From Peptococcaceae bacterium (GTDB taxonomy: Bacteria > Bacillota > Desulfitobacteriia > Desulfitobacteriales > Syntrophobotulaceae), in assembly GCA_012517475.1 (NCBI GenBank), contig JAAYUV010000105.1:36043-100042 (forward strand): DNA of 64,000 nt, read 5' to 3'. The notes beneath the pieces are model-generated. The model saw nothing but the letters and a program-made list of their open reading frames with translations, did not search any database and was not told the DNA's origin. Below are positions 8,451 through 17,709 of the stretch, piece by piece. Within the stretch, counting starts at the first letter, position 1, and every line of letters begins with the position of its first letter. Made by a program: the position numbers and the translations under genes.

Positions 8451-9254
8451 ATGAAAAGAAGAGGCATGTTGTTGGTTATTGTAATGGTATGTTTGCTTTT
8501 GGCGGGCTGCAGCAATTCGCCAAGTACAACGGCTGCGACGAATGCAAACAAAGCAGCCGAACCTGCAAAGAAAGAAATTCTTGTTTCTGCAGCTGCCAGC
8601 TTGAAAAACCCTATGACGGAAATCGAAAAGGTATATGAAGAGAAGAATACGGGGATTAATCTGACATTTAATTTTAACTCTTCAGGTTCTTTGCAAACGC
8701 AGATTGAGCAAGGCGCACCTGCCGATATCTTCCTCTCCGCCGGCAAATCACAAATGGATGCCCTGGAACAAAAAAATCTTTTGGCAAGCGGTACCCGGTC
8801 TGACTTCGCGGCCAATGATCTGGTTCTGGTTGTAGGGGAGAAGAATACGAGCATTAAAAGCTTTCAGGATCTTACAAAAGCAGATAAAATAAGTATTGGA
8901 ACTCCGGAAAGCGTACCTGCGGGGAAATACGCCCAGGAAGCGTTAACCAAGATGAAACTTTGGGATTCCTTAAAACCTAAAATGGTGTTGGCAAAGGATG
9001 TAACGCAAGTACTTACTTATGTCGAAAGCGAAAATGTGCAGGCTGGTATCGTTTATGGCTCAGATGCCCATGAATCGAAAAAAGTTCGGGTTGTTGCGAC
9101 TGCGCCGGCCGATAGTCACAGCCCGATAGTTTACCCGGGAAGCGTAATTGCTTCAAGTAAAAACCAGACCGAAGCCAAGGCTTTCCTGCAATTTATTAAT
9201 AGTCCGGAAGGACAGGCAATCCTTGTTAAATACGGATTTAAAGCCAATAAATAA
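8451..9254 (+). CDS. modA: Molybdate ABC transporter substrate-binding lipoprotein
   Basis: A 267-residue type II solute-binding protein. The N-terminus is a lipoprotein signal with lipobox L-L-A-G-C near residue 20, then a low-complexity Ala/Thr linker. Ligand-site motifs of ModA are present: S-A-A-A-S-L (oxyanion-binding serines) and N-S-S-G-S-L-Q-T-Q, with G-A-P-A-D-I-F-L-S-A. It captures molybdate (or tungstate) outside the membrane for ModBC. The ATG follows AATGGAGGTACTGAG. The gap to modB is 108 bases. Confidence 0.95.
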   Translation: MKRRGMLLVIVMVCLLLAGCSNSPSTTAATNANKAAEPAKKEILVSAAASLKNPMTEIEKVYEEKNTGINLTFNFNSSGSLQTQIEQGAPADIFLSAGKSQMDALEQKNLLASGTRSDFAANDLVLVVGEKNTSIKSFQDLTKADKISIGTPESVPAGKYAQEALTKMKLWDSLKPKMVLAKDVTQVLTYVESENVQAGIVYGSDAHESKKVRVVATAPADSHSPIVYPGSVIASSKNQTEAKAFLQFINSPEGQAILVKYGFKANK

Positions 9255-9362
9255 AAATTTATTGTGAATATATTGAAGGCACGATATACTTACTATCGTT
9301 TACGGTACTATTTGCCGGCATGTAATTAAATTTTTCGAGATTAGGAATTAAGGAAGAGAAGA

Positions 9363-10055
9363 ATGGGTTTTGATTATACGCCAATTATTTTGTCATTAAA
9401 AGTGGCTGTTGTTGCAGTTGCGATCGTAGTTCTTACCGGAATTCCCCTGGCCGGCCTCATGGCCAGGCGTAATTTCCCGGGAAAAGATGTATTAGAATCC
9501 GTCTTCACTTTGCCTTTAGTACTTCCCCCTTCCGTAGTAGGATTTATTTTACTTTGGCTGTTTGGAAAGAATGGGCCGTTGGGTCAATTTCTTGCCCATT
9601 ATTTTCATATCAGTGTTGTTTTTCATCTGGCAGGGGCTGTGATTGCAGCGGCGGTAGTATCCTTTCCCCTGATGTATCAATCAGCCAAAGCCTCGATTGA
9701 GAGCGTTGACCGGACATTGGAAAATGCTGCGCGTACGTTGGGCGCAAGCGAACTGCGTATCTTTTTCAGCGTTACTTTACCTCTGTCCTGGTCAGGAATT
9801 GTTTCAGGTTTTATTCTTTCCTTTGCCCGTTCCCTGGGTGAATTTGGAGCAACGCTCATGGTCGCGGGCAATATTCCCGGAAGGACTCAAACTATGCCGA
9901 TAGCAATTTTTATGGCCAATGAAAGCGGAGACTTTAGAACAGGATTTATTCTTGTCTTGATTATGACGATTTTTAGTTTCCTGGTTGTATTTTGGCTGAA
10001 CCGCTGGTCAAAGAAACAGCAAAGAGGTCTTATGCCGGATGAAGGGATTGAATAA
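9363..10055 (+). CDS. modB: Molybdate ABC transporter permease
   Basis: A 230-residue inner-membrane permease with about five hydrophobic helices. It carries the cytoplasmic EAA coupling motif E-N-A-A-R-T-L-G-A-S near residues 120-129 and the ModB-type sequence S-L-G-E-F-G-A-T near residue 160. It forms the channel for the ModA-delivered oxyanion. Three bases separate its stop from the modC start. Confidence 0.94.
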   Translation: MGFDYTPIILSLKVAVVAVAIVVLTGIPLAGLMARRNFPGKDVLESVFTLPLVLPPSVVGFILLWLFGKNGPLGQFLAHYFHISVVFHLAGAVIAAAVVSFPLMYQSAKASIESVDRTLENAARTLGASELRIFFSVTLPLSWSGIVSGFILSFARSLGEFGATLMVAGNIPGRTQTMPIAIFMANESGDFRTGFILVLIMTIFSFLVVFWLNRWSKKQQRGLMPDEGIE

Positions 10056-10058
10056 AAA

Positions 10059-10709
10059 GTGCTTAAGGCAGATTTCTTGGTTCCATTAAGACACTTTGAC
10101 GTAGAAGCTGATATTGAGGTTTCTAACGAAATATTGGTTCTGGTAGGACCTTCGGGTTCGGGGAAAACGACGATTTTAAGATGTCTGGCCGGCCTTAAAA
10201 AACCTTCCCGGGGAACAATCCGGATCAACAACCGAATTGTTTACAGCGGGCAGGACAGGATTAACCTTCCCTCCCGGGAGAGAAAAGTAGGTTATGTTTT
10301 TCAGGAATATGCTCTTTTTCCTCATATGACGGTCAAAAAAAATGTAATGTATGGTCTTTCCAGGGAAACGAGAAAATCAAAACCCCATATGGTTGAGGAA
10401 TTTTTAGACATGATGGGAATCCATCATCTTCATGATCGTTATCCCAGGCAAATTTCAGGAGGTGAGAAACAAAGGGTAGCTTTAGCCAGGGCTCTGGTGA
10501 CGGAGCCGGAAATTATGCTGCTGGATGAGCCTTTATCTGCCCTGGACCAGGAAATCAGAAGCGAATTACAGCAGGAACTAAAAAAGATACAGCGTCAGTG
10601 GAAAATTCCGTTTGTTTTAGTTACTCACGATATGAATGAAGCGGAAATATTAGGTGATCAAATCATCAAGATCAATCAAGGAAAATTAACAGTGTTGAAA
10701 CAACCTTGA
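10059..10709 (+). CDS. modC: Molybdate ABC transporter ATPase, short form
   Basis: A 216-residue ABC ATPase with Walker A G-P-S-G-S-G-K-T-T, signature I-S-G-G-E-K-Q-R and Walker B I-M-L-L-D-E-P. Classical ModC is about 350 residues with a C-terminal molybdate-binding TOBE (Mop) domain; here the protein ends straight after the ATPase, so cytoplasmic inhibition by molybdate through TOBE is not expected. The start is GTG, three bases after modB, indicating coupled translation. Confidence 0.92.
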   Translation: MLKADFLVPLRHFDVEADIEVSNEILVLVGPSGSGKTTILRCLAGLKKPSRGTIRINNRIVYSGQDRINLPSRERKVGYVFQEYALFPHMTVKKNVMYGLSRETRKSKPHMVEEFLDMMGIHHLHDRYPRQISGGEKQRVALARALVTEPEIMLLDEPLSALDQEIRSELQQELKKIQRQWKIPFVLVTHDMNEAEILGDQIIKINQGKLTVLKQP

Positions 10710-11231
10710 AACGATTACTCCGAGCCGCCTTCCTAAGGATATTCTTTTCTATGGAAGACGGTCTGGGCCTTAAAAGGTTCACGGGGCAGACTTGGAAACG
10801 GGTATGCCTTCACATTGGAAAAGGAGTGTTATTACAATGAATACGACGAAAGATTTTTGTTTAAAAAGAAATGTAAGGACTATAATACTGCAGCATGCAA
10901 TTCCCTTTGCTATCCCTATACCGAGCTTTATGGAAAAAGAACGAAGTTCGAACTGAGAACGAAGGCAAATATTGGGCGAGAACTTGGAAAAGTTACGGAA
11001 GAGATAGCGTTGTGGAAATAGGATATCTTGATATTGGTGCAACCATTATAATTTGGCTTTCGTTCTGGTAGGCATGTACCAAAAATACGAGACAGGCATA
11101 AAATTTTTTAAAATCGGGTAATCCCCGACTTTCTTGTCTCCTTTTCACTCCTTGTTTCATAAATATATAGTGGCGCTTGTACCAGGATGGTTGTATGATC
11201 CTAAAAAAATAAGAAACAGGGGATGAGTTTT
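10710..11231. other. Mostly gene-free stretch with RNA-like inverted repeats
   Basis: It holds CCGCCTTCC ... GGAAGACGG (about 10733-10762), GTCTG ... CAGAC (about 10758-10790), and a nested hairpin at about 11089-11140 (GAGACAGG ... CTTGTCTC around ATCGGG-TAATC-CCCGA). I recognise no known riboswitch. A short decayed reading frame lies inside and is listed separately. Confidence 0.4.
10815..11021 (+). pseudogene. Unrecognised Cys-rich fragment, possibly frameshifted
   Basis: A 68-codon frame contains C-K-D-Y-N-T-A-A-C-N-S-L-C-Y-P-Y-T-E-L-Y-G, which looks protein-like with a C-x7-C-x3-C pattern. The only good ribosome binding site (AAGGAG) serves an ATG at 10837 in another frame, and the A-rich run near 10861-10870 could be where the two frames once joined. 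I read this as the remnant of a small gene; the family is not recognised. Confidence 0.3.
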
Positions 11232-11444
11232 ATGAGCACAAATTTCTTTAATGGCTTCATTGTGGGAATTGGGAGCGGGGATTACTATTTCTCAAATCAT
11301 CTTGAACCGATATTGGATTTTACAAATAAAATCTTGATCGTGGAAAATAATCACCTCGTAAAATTAAGCAAAAGGGGTATCAGCATTCTGGACTCGGCAG
11401 GAAAGAGAAAAGAAACAATCCTAATGGAAATAAATAAGAATTAA
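11232..11444 (+). CDS. Small hypothetical protein
   Basis: A 70-residue ORF starting at the ATG nine bases after AGGGG; an in-frame ATG at 11223 sits too close to that site. The first half is Gly/aromatic-rich (F-N-G-F-I-V-G-I-G-S-G-D-Y-Y-F), the second half is basic. It is followed directly by a terminator, so it is a monocistronic unit. Function not recognised; the protein has no membrane helix or metal motif. Confidence 0.55.
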   Translation: MSTNFFNGFIVGIGSGDYYFSNHLEPILDFTNKILIVENNHLVKLSKRGISILDSAGKRKETILMEINKN

Positions 11445-11472
11445 AAAAGGCCATGTGGCCTTTTTAATTTTT
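11443..11472. terminator. Bidirectional terminator
   Basis: AAAAAAGGCCATGTGGCCTTTTT forms a short GC stem flanked by A and T runs, serving the small gene on the left and the dltD-like gene on the right, which converge here. Confidence 0.8.
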
Positions 11473-11479
11473 AGTAGCG

Positions 11480-12670
11480 TTATTGGGAAAAATAAGAAGA
11501 AAGTGCTTCGTTCACATAGATCCAGCCTTTCCATCCTACATGCATTCCATCCTGGAGAAAATACCGGTCATACTCATGACCGGAAAAATCAGCCAGACTG
11601 AAGCCATAAGAAGAAACCATCTGCCGAATATTCTCATAATATTGTTCACGGTTACTTTTGTCGAATCCGCTATAGTCATACCATCTTCCGTTGACCGGGA
11701 TACTGATAAAAAGAGGTTTTATCCCTTGTTCCCTGCATAGTTCCAGTAGTTTTGCAAAATCCTGATACTCCGGGGAATTAAGAAAAGACTGGTCCTTTAG
11801 ATGTCCTTGAAGACCGGAGACTTTATCCCGGACGAAACGGTCATAATACTTGTTATCCATATAAAACTCATTGTTATTGGCTCGTTCCATTCCCATTTTT
11901 TCGGCCGCCTTTTTAGCGGCGTCCCAATCTGTACTCTTGGAACTTTGCTCAGCTGTGACGATATGGGCTTTAATCTTTGTCCGTTTAGAGAGGATCTGAT
12001 ACGCTGTTACCTTGTCCTTCAGGGATAACAATTGCAATTTAAGACGATAAAACGGCTCCATGATTCCAAAAACAAAACGGGAAGCTAAGGTGTCACGATT
12101 ATATAAATAGTTGAATACCTTCACTTCTGTTGTATCCGCCCTGCGTTCAATCATGCGCCCTACCCTCTGCGCGACATAGTGTTTAAGCGAGGGACTGATT
12201 TTATCGTTAAGCATAAAAGCCAAATACTGTTGTTCAGAAAAATTCATATTAAAATTATCTATGGCCAGGCCGGTTTTGGAAAACCATTGGGGTGAGAGGA
12301 TCAGGGCAACTTTTTTTCCGTTAAGGGTATCCCCGAGGGCTCCGTAATCCATAATCTGAATGAGACTCTGGCAATATCCACGGCCGATAAGATTTACCTG
12401 TATACCACGGTTTTCAGAAAGGAAATGTAAAGGGTGATAGGGATTCTCAATATTTGTAAGTTCGGATGAGCCATAAAGGGGTATACTGTTGCTTTGTTCA
12501 ATCGCAGTTTTTTGAAGGATAATACCTTGGATTTTATGGACGTCAAGACTATCGCCAAAAGCGGGATAGTAAAGCTCGTTCACTTTGGCTGACAGGATTT
12601 TGTCTGCAATATTTAAGGAAGAAAAACCAACTGCTGCGGCAATCATGAGAGAAATCACTTTTTTTATCAC
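11480..12670 (-). CDS. dltD: DltD-like D-alanyl transfer protein
   Basis: A 396-residue membrane-anchored SGNH-like esterase. An N-terminal helix anchors an extracellular domain; Y-G-S-S-E-L-T near residues 65-75 carries the likely catalytic serine and D-G-M-H-V-G-W near the C-terminus the Asp/His pair, the DltD pattern. DltD works in the last step of D-alanylation of teichoic acids. No dltA, dltB or dltC is adjacent, so it may act with partners elsewhere or on another surface polymer. The GTG at 12670 has GGAGG about 12 bases upstream; a longer frame to 12706 overlaps that site. Confidence 0.75.
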   Translation of the reverse strand: MIKKVISLMIAAAVGFSSLNIADKILSAKVNELYYPAFGDSLDVHKIQGIILQKTAIEQSNSIPLYGSSELTNIENPYHPLHFLSENRGIQVNLIGRGYCQSLIQIMDYGALGDTLNGKKVALILSPQWFSKTGLAIDNFNMNFSEQQYLAFMLNDKISPSLKHYVAQRVGRMIERRADTTEVKVFNYLYNRDTLASRFVFGIMEPFYRLKLQLLSLKDKVTAYQILSKRTKIKAHIVTAEQSSKSTDWDAAKKAAEKMGMERANNNEFYMDNKYYDRFVRDKVSGLQGHLKDQSFLNSPEYQDFAKLLELCREQGIKPLFISIPVNGRWYDYSGFDKSNREQYYENIRQMVSSYGFSLADFSGHEYDRYFLQDGMHVGWKGWIYVNEALSSYFSQ

Positions 12671-12838
12671 AGCTTTGCAGTACCTCCTATCACATGAACT
12701 GGTCAAGACTTAGTGCAAATGATCGGACAGATTCTCTACATTCTTATGTATTTTATCACAAAGAAAATTGAGAATATAGATCCGTTACTTGCTGGCAATA
12801 ATTACCTTGCCGGCTGCCGGGAACAGTCTGAAAGAGAA

Positions 12839-12867
12839 AACCTGCTTCAATTTTCATGAAGCAGGTT
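12839..12867 (-). terminator. Terminator of the trpX-like gene
   Basis: Inverted repeat AACCTGCTTCA / TGAAGCAGGTT, perfect over 11 bp. On the minus strand a TTTTCTCTTTC tract follows. It lies 44 bases past the stop of the lipoprotein gene. Confidence 0.8.
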
Positions 12868-12910
12868 ATTTCCACAGAAAGAGGCTTATGATCGGACAAA
12901 AGCTGGAATA

Positions 12911-13915
12911 CTATTTAACAAAGGTTGCTTTTTTGGTATATTCTTCAGGCAAAGTAATGCCAAGAGCCTTCTGGGTTTCGCTGTTAATTACAACTTTAAG
13001 GTCTTTGTGATACTCAATGGGCGTATCAGCGGGTTTTGCGCCTTTAAGAACTCTGACTGCCATTTGGCCTGCCTGATACCCATGGATCTTATAGTCAATT
13101 CCGATACTGATCAGGCATCCGCCTTGAACCTGGCTGTCTTCGGCAACAATCGTCGGGATTTTGTGATCAATAGCTACTTTGGAAAGAGAGTTAATGGAGG
13201 TTGCAACCGTATTGTCTGTGATTACATAATAGGCGTCAATTTTCTTGCCGGCGAGGGTTTGAGCGGCTTGCAATACTTCACTGCTGTTGGTTATCGGAGC
13301 GGTAACAATTTCAAAACCAAGTTTGGTTCCGTATTCCTTGGCTTTGTCCACTTGGACCTGGGAATTGACTTCGCTGGTGTTATAAATAATTCCGATTTTC
13401 TTGGCATTGGGAACAACCTTTTTCATCATTTCAAATTGAGCATCAAATGGATTAAGGTCGCTAACTCCGGTAACATTGGTTCCCGGTTTATCAAGACTTT
13501 TTACTATTTTGGCAGCAACAGGATCGGTAACGGCTCCGAAAACGATCGGAATGTCAGCTGTGCTGGCAGCAACGGCCTGGGTAGCTGTAGTTGTGATAGA
13601 AATGATGAGATCGTCTTTATCTCCAACAAATTTCTTGGCAATATTATTGAGGGTATTGGGATCACCCTGGGCATTTTGGTAATCGATCACAATATTCTTT
13701 CCCTGTTCGAAACCGTTGGCTTTAAGGGCTTCGAGCATACCTTCCCTCACATAGTCCAAAGAAGGATGTTCTACTAATTGGATAAGCCCAACTTTATATA
13801 CCTTTTCTTGAGGTGCAGGGCTGCCGGCAGGTTTACTGGAGGCCGATGAACAACCGCTGATAGCGACACTCAGGATTAATAATAAACTTAGTAATACTGC
13901 AAAATACTTTTTCAT
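12911..13915 (-). CDS. trpX: ABC transporter substrate-binding lipoprotein, TrpX-like
   Basis: A 334-residue lipoprotein with a signal sequence ending S-G-C-S-S near residue 21 and a two-lobed sugar/amino-acid-type binding domain of the ABC_sub_bind (TrpX) family, for example D-Y-Q-N-A-Q-G-D-P-N-T and P-I-V-F-G-A-V-T-D-P-V. The start at 13915 follows GAGAGGAG. The long leader upstream is a T-box whose specifier reads Trp, so tryptophan or a precursor is the likely ligand, taken up when charged tRNA-Trp is low. The usual trpY permease and trpZ ATPase are missing: the next gene is dltD, behind a terminator. Confidence 0.82.
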   Translation of the reverse strand: MKKYFAVLLSLLLILSVAISGCSSASSKPAGSPAPQEKVYKVGLIQLVEHPSLDYVREGMLEALKANGFEQGKNIVIDYQNAQGDPNTLNNIAKKFVGDKDDLIISITTTATQAVAASTADIPIVFGAVTDPVAAKIVKSLDKPGTNVTGVSDLNPFDAQFEMMKKVVPNAKKIGIIYNTSEVNSQVQVDKAKEYGTKLGFEIVTAPITNSSEVLQAAQTLAGKKIDAYYVITDNTVATSINSLSKVAIDHKIPTIVAEDSQVQGGCLISIGIDYKIHGYQAGQMAVRVLKGAKPADTPIEYHKDLKVVINSETQKALGITLPEEYTKKATFVK

Positions 13916-14124
13916 TTTTTTATCTCCTCTCAATGATAAATAAAAATGGTTTTATTCGATTTTCGATTTTCAAAGCTGCTTTTGGAGTTCACTTCATCAG
14001 ATTCTTCATATTGTCGGAAGCGTTATTTATCAATATATCTGGCCGAAGCCACCAGCCAGGGTTATCCATAGGCATTCCCCCCATGTATATCATTTTTCGC
14101 AGGTTTCAATAAAGAATTGAAAAT

Positions 14125-14430
14125 AAAAAACCCCCGTCCCAAAAAGGACGGAGGATTATCCGCGGTGCCACCTTCGTTGCTTTCAAAAATACAACAGTAT
14201 TTCTAAAAGCATCTCTACCGGATACGGAGAAAGTATTTTCTCGATATCCTGTCTCTGTAACGGGAAACCCCCGGCAACACCTACTTGCGGAAAAACTCCG
14301 GGTTCAGATTGCAGCTCTGAGATCCATTCAATCCGAGAACCTGTATCAGACTTTCACCGTCTCTGACTCGCTGGAACATTTTACGGGGATTTACTATTTC
14401 TCATCATTGCTTTCAAAAATTATTAAGTTT
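14125..14430 (-). promoter_or_regulatory. T-box leader, tryptophan specifier
   Basis: Read on the minus strand, the conserved T-box AAGGTGGCACCGCGG lies at 14174-14160, followed by the terminator stem CCTCCGTCC-TTTTT-GGGACGGGGG and a T-run (14157-14127). Upstream is a stem I with AGAGAC-GGTG-AAAGTCT. The probable specifier is TGG at 14326-14324, in the context GAA-TGG-A, which reads tryptophan. Uncharged tRNA-Trp should pair here and stabilise the antiterminator. The downstream gene is trpX-like, which fits. The specifier assignment is by eye; ATG (Met) in a shifted register is the alternative. Confidence 0.88.
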
Positions 14431-14486
14431 ATGGTCGTAATTTTACTATTAAAAAAAGGAATGGTCAATAGTCTGTAGAAAATAAT

Positions 14487-15002
14487 TTAAGAATGATTTC
14501 CTGCGAGATATTCCTGTCCTCTTTCCAGATAACGTTTTGCCAGGGAATGCAGAGACAGAATTTCCTCGCCGGTCAATTCCCTCACGACTTTAGCAGGGGA
14601 TCCCATGATAAGAGAATTTGGAGGGAATTTTTTTCTTTCCGGAACAAGTGAACCTGCTCCAACCAAACAATTTTCTCCAATTTCTGCATCATTTAAAATA
14701 ATGGAACCCATTCCGATGAGGCTTCCTTTGCAGATCTTGCAACCATGTAGGACACAGGAATGACCCACAGAGACATCATCCTCTATGATAATAGGTTGGC
14801 CTGGATTCACATGAATAAGACTCAGATCCTGGATATTGGTTCTTTTTCCGATGGTGATGGAATCGATATCTCCCCGAAGAACGCAGTTGAACCAAATGCT
14901 GGAGTACTCACCGATACTTACTTTACCGATTACTTTGGCACCATCGGCGATAAAGACTTTTTCTCCAATGAGAGGGGTATTGCCTTGGTATTGTATAATC
15001 AT
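14487..15002 (-). CDS. Gamma-class carbonic anhydrase family protein
   Basis: A 171-residue left-handed beta-helix protein built from hexapeptide repeats (for example I-G-K-V-S-I, I-G-E-Y-S-S). Three histidines expected to bind the metal are present: L-I-H-V-N, V-G-H-S and L-H-G-C. The family contains true carbonic anhydrases (Cam) and acyltransferase-like proteins (YrdA/PaaY). The ATG at 15002 follows AAAGGAG; an upstream in-frame start at 15023 overlaps that site. It is monocistronic. Confidence 0.87.
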   Translation of the reverse strand: MIIQYQGNTPLIGEKVFIADGAKVIGKVSIGEYSSIWFNCVLRGDIDSITIGKRTNIQDLSLIHVNPGQPIIIEDDVSVGHSCVLHGCKICKGSLIGMGSIILNDAEIGENCLVGAGSLVPERKKFPPNSLIMGSPAKVVRELTGEEILSLHSLAKRYLERGQEYLAGNHS

Positions 15003-15121
15003 CAACAGGGGCTCCTTTCGCAAATCGATAATCGAATGATATGCAGGTATTATTCCGACAGAGGTTATTATAAAGTTACCAAGCCACTTTTGTCCATTTA
15101 AAATCTGGGAGGTAATGCAAT

Positions 15122-16270
15122 TTGAATTACAGGATATTGGGAAAGACCGGGGAAAAGGTATCTGTGCTGGGTTTTGGATGTATGCGTTTACCGGTTATTG
15201 GCGGGGACATGAAAAACATCAATATATCCGAAACAACCCGGATGATCCGCTATGCCATTGACCATGGCGTGAATTATATTGACACCGCTTTCATTTACCA
15301 TGGGTGCAAATCGGAAGAAGCGGTAGCCCAGGCTCTGCGGGATGGTTACAGGGAAAAGGTTTTTCTGGCTACAAAACTTCCTGTATGGAATGTTAATAAT
15401 TATGAGGATATGGAAAGACTTTTAGATAAGCAGCTTAGTAACCTGGAAACAGAATGTATTGATTTTTATTTGGTTCATTCCCTTAACCGGAGTTACTGGG
15501 CTAAGCTGGTAGGTTTGGGGCTCTTTGATTTTCTGCGGTCCGCCAAGGATAAGGGAAAAGTAAAACACCTGGGTTTTTCCTTCCATGATGATTATGATGT
15601 GTTCCAAAAGATTGTAGATAGTTTTCCCTGGTCATTTTGTCAAATTCAGTATAATTATCTTGATGAAAACTTCCAGGCAGGGAAAAAGGGACTTGAGTAC
15701 GCCGCTAAATCCGGTCTCGGAGTTGTCATTATGGAACCCCTTAGGGGAGGTTCATTGGCCAACGGACTTACCCCTCAAGCCAAAGAAATCATTGAACAGG
15801 CCCCTATGAAAAAGGATCCTGCGGAATGGGCCTTGCGCTGGGTTTGGAATCATTCCGAAGTTGGGGTGGTCTTAAGCGGCATGACGGAAATGAACCATGT
15901 CATAGCCAATGTACAGTATGCAGAGCAAAGTGAAGTCTCGTTGACACCCGAAGAGAAGGATGTCATCAGTTCCGTGCAAAGGACTTATCTGGATAAAAGA
16001 CAAATAAGCTGCACCGCCTGCAAGTACTGTATGCCCTGCCCCTCGGGAGTAGATATTCCCCAGTGTTTCGAATATTATAACAGGGCCCATATGATGGAAA
16101 ATGTCAAAGCGGCACGATTCTGGTATAACAGGATTTCCAAAGCATCCAACTGCACGGAGTGCGGCCAGTGTGAGACCCATTGCCCGCAGAATATCCCGAT
16201 CAAGGATAAGCTTAAAGAAGTTGCCGGATTATTTGAGACGGACGATGCGATTCAAAGTCCTGCCGGATAA
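15122..16270 (+). CDS. Aldo/keto reductase with C-terminal 4Fe-4S domain
   Basis: A 382-residue protein. Residues 1-270 form an aldo/keto reductase barrel with D-T-A-F-I-Y-H-G (catalytic Asp/Tyr region). Residues 295-370 carry a ferredoxin-like region with C-T-A-C-K-Y-C-M-P-C and C-T-E-C-G-Q-C-E-T-H-C, enough for two clusters. Such fusions are common in anaerobes; the substrate is unknown. The start is TTG with GGGAGG ten bases upstream. Confidence 0.88.
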   Translation: MNYRILGKTGEKVSVLGFGCMRLPVIGGDMKNINISETTRMIRYAIDHGVNYIDTAFIYHGCKSEEAVAQALRDGYREKVFLATKLPVWNVNNYEDMERLLDKQLSNLETECIDFYLVHSLNRSYWAKLVGLGLFDFLRSAKDKGKVKHLGFSFHDDYDVFQKIVDSFPWSFCQIQYNYLDENFQAGKKGLEYAAKSGLGVVIMEPLRGGSLANGLTPQAKEIIEQAPMKKDPAEWALRWVWNHSEVGVVLSGMTEMNHVIANVQYAEQSEVSLTPEEKDVISSVQRTYLDKRQISCTACKYCMPCPSGVDIPQCFEYYNRAHMMENVKAARFWYNRISKASNCTECGQCETHCPQNIPIKDKLKEVAGLFETDDAIQSPAG

Positions 16271-16332
16271 TGACAGGCCTTACTAAGCATAAACAACCGG
16301 AATTTGTTATCGAACAGAGGAGAACTTTTGTA

Positions 16333-17709
16333 ATGAAATTGCGGTTTTGGCTTGCCCTATGGGTAGGAAAAATCATGAGTATCACAATAAAGGTATTGGG
16401 CAGAAAAGGGACAACCTTTCCCGGTGTTGTTGCCGGAAAGATCTGCCCGCAAATCATCGGGCTTCTGGCCGCTTCATACCGGGACGGAACAGTTATCATT
16501 ACAGGAACCAACGGCAAGACCACAAGCAATAACCTGTTAGCATCCATCCTGAATGCTGCCGGAAAAAAAGTAACATTCAACCGGGAAGGGGCAAACATGT
16601 TAACAGGGATTGCCGGAGCACTCCTGCAAAATGCCTCTTTTACGGGAACCCCCCGGGCTTCTCTCCTCCTGCTGGAGGTAGACGAAGCGACCATACCTGC
16701 TTTATGCAAACAGGTCACTCCCCGTTTGGCGGTCATTACGAACTTCTTTCGCGATCAACTGGATAGGTATGGAGAATTGGACACTACGGTGAAACTTGTA
16801 AAAGACTCCCTTCCTGCAGAAACAGAATTGATTCTCAATGCCGATGACCCTTTAGTAGCCCAAATCGGTACAAGCCGCAGCGGCGTCTATTATTACGGGG
16901 TACGTTCTCTTCCGGTTAGTAAGGAAGAAAGCAGCGAAACCAGGGAGGGAAGATACTGCGCACATTGCGGAAATGAGCTTTGCTATGAGCTCTTTCATTA
17001 TGGCCAGCTCGGAATTTATGAATGCCGGAATTGCGGGTTCAAGCGTCCAACTCCCTTTATAGAAGCTCAGGAAGCCAGCCAGGATGAGAACGGGATCTCT
17101 TTCCGGATAGATGGGGATTATCGTGTTGCGCTCCAGGGCTATTACAATTTATATAATGCCCTTGCCGCTTTTTGTGCTGCAGACCGCCTGGGAATAGAAA
17201 GAAAGGATATCCGCCGGGGACTTCTCGAATTTGTATCGGATGCCGGAAGGATGGAACAGTTTGCCCTGAAGAATTGTGATGTGACCCTTACTTTGGTCAA
17301 AAATCCAACGGGGTTTAACCAGGTACTCCACACGCTGGCGGATATGAAAAAATCTTTGCGCCTTCTGATTGCGATCAATGATTTAGCTGCTGACGGCCGA
17401 GATATCTCCTGGCTGTGGGATGTGGATTTTGAAATCCTTGCTTCTGAGGAATTGGATATCCGACAGCTGGTTTGTTCGGGGTTAAGGGCAGAAGATATGG
17501 CTTTACGATTAAAATATGCGGGAATACCGGAAGGAAAAATCCTTATTGAGCATTCACTGGAAAAAGCGGTGGAACTTTTGGAGACGTACAGCCCTGTAAA
17601 AGAGGAAGCACTTTTTATCTTGCCTACCTATACTGTTCTTTTCCCCATGAGGGCGATCCTCGTAGGGAAAAAGACCGGCAGGAACCAGGTTAAGGGGGAA
17701 AGCGCATGA
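16333..17709 (+). CDS. murT: Lipid II isoglutaminyl synthase, Mur ligase subunit MurT
   Basis: A 458-residue Mur-ligase-like protein: P-loop G-T-N-G-K-T-T-S-N-N near residue 59, E-V-D-E-A-T, and an inserted zinc ribbon (C-A-H-C-G ... C-R-N-C-G) near residues 205-235, a MurT hallmark, plus the C-terminal DUF1727 domain. With GatD it converts D-Glu of lipid II to D-isoglutamine. The ATG at 16333 has GAGGAG upstream; the frame extends to 16270 without a good start. Its stop overlaps the gatD start (ATGA). Confidence 0.93.
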   Translation: MKLRFWLALWVGKIMSITIKVLGRKGTTFPGVVAGKICPQIIGLLAASYRDGTVIITGTNGKTTSNNLLASILNAAGKKVTFNREGANMLTGIAGALLQNASFTGTPRASLLLLEVDEATIPALCKQVTPRLAVITNFFRDQLDRYGELDTTVKLVKDSLPAETELILNADDPLVAQIGTSRSGVYYYGVRSLPVSKEESSETREGRYCAHCGNELCYELFHYGQLGIYECRNCGFKRPTPFIEAQEASQDENGISFRIDGDYRVALQGYYNLYNALAAFCAADRLGIERKDIRRGLLEFVSDAGRMEQFALKNCDVTLTLVKNPTGFNQVLHTLADMKKSLRLLIAINDLAADGRDISWLWDVDFEILASEELDIRQLVCSGLRAEDMALRLKYAGIPEGKILIEHSLEKAVELLETYSPVKEEALFILPTYTVLFPMRAILVGKKTGRNQVKGESA

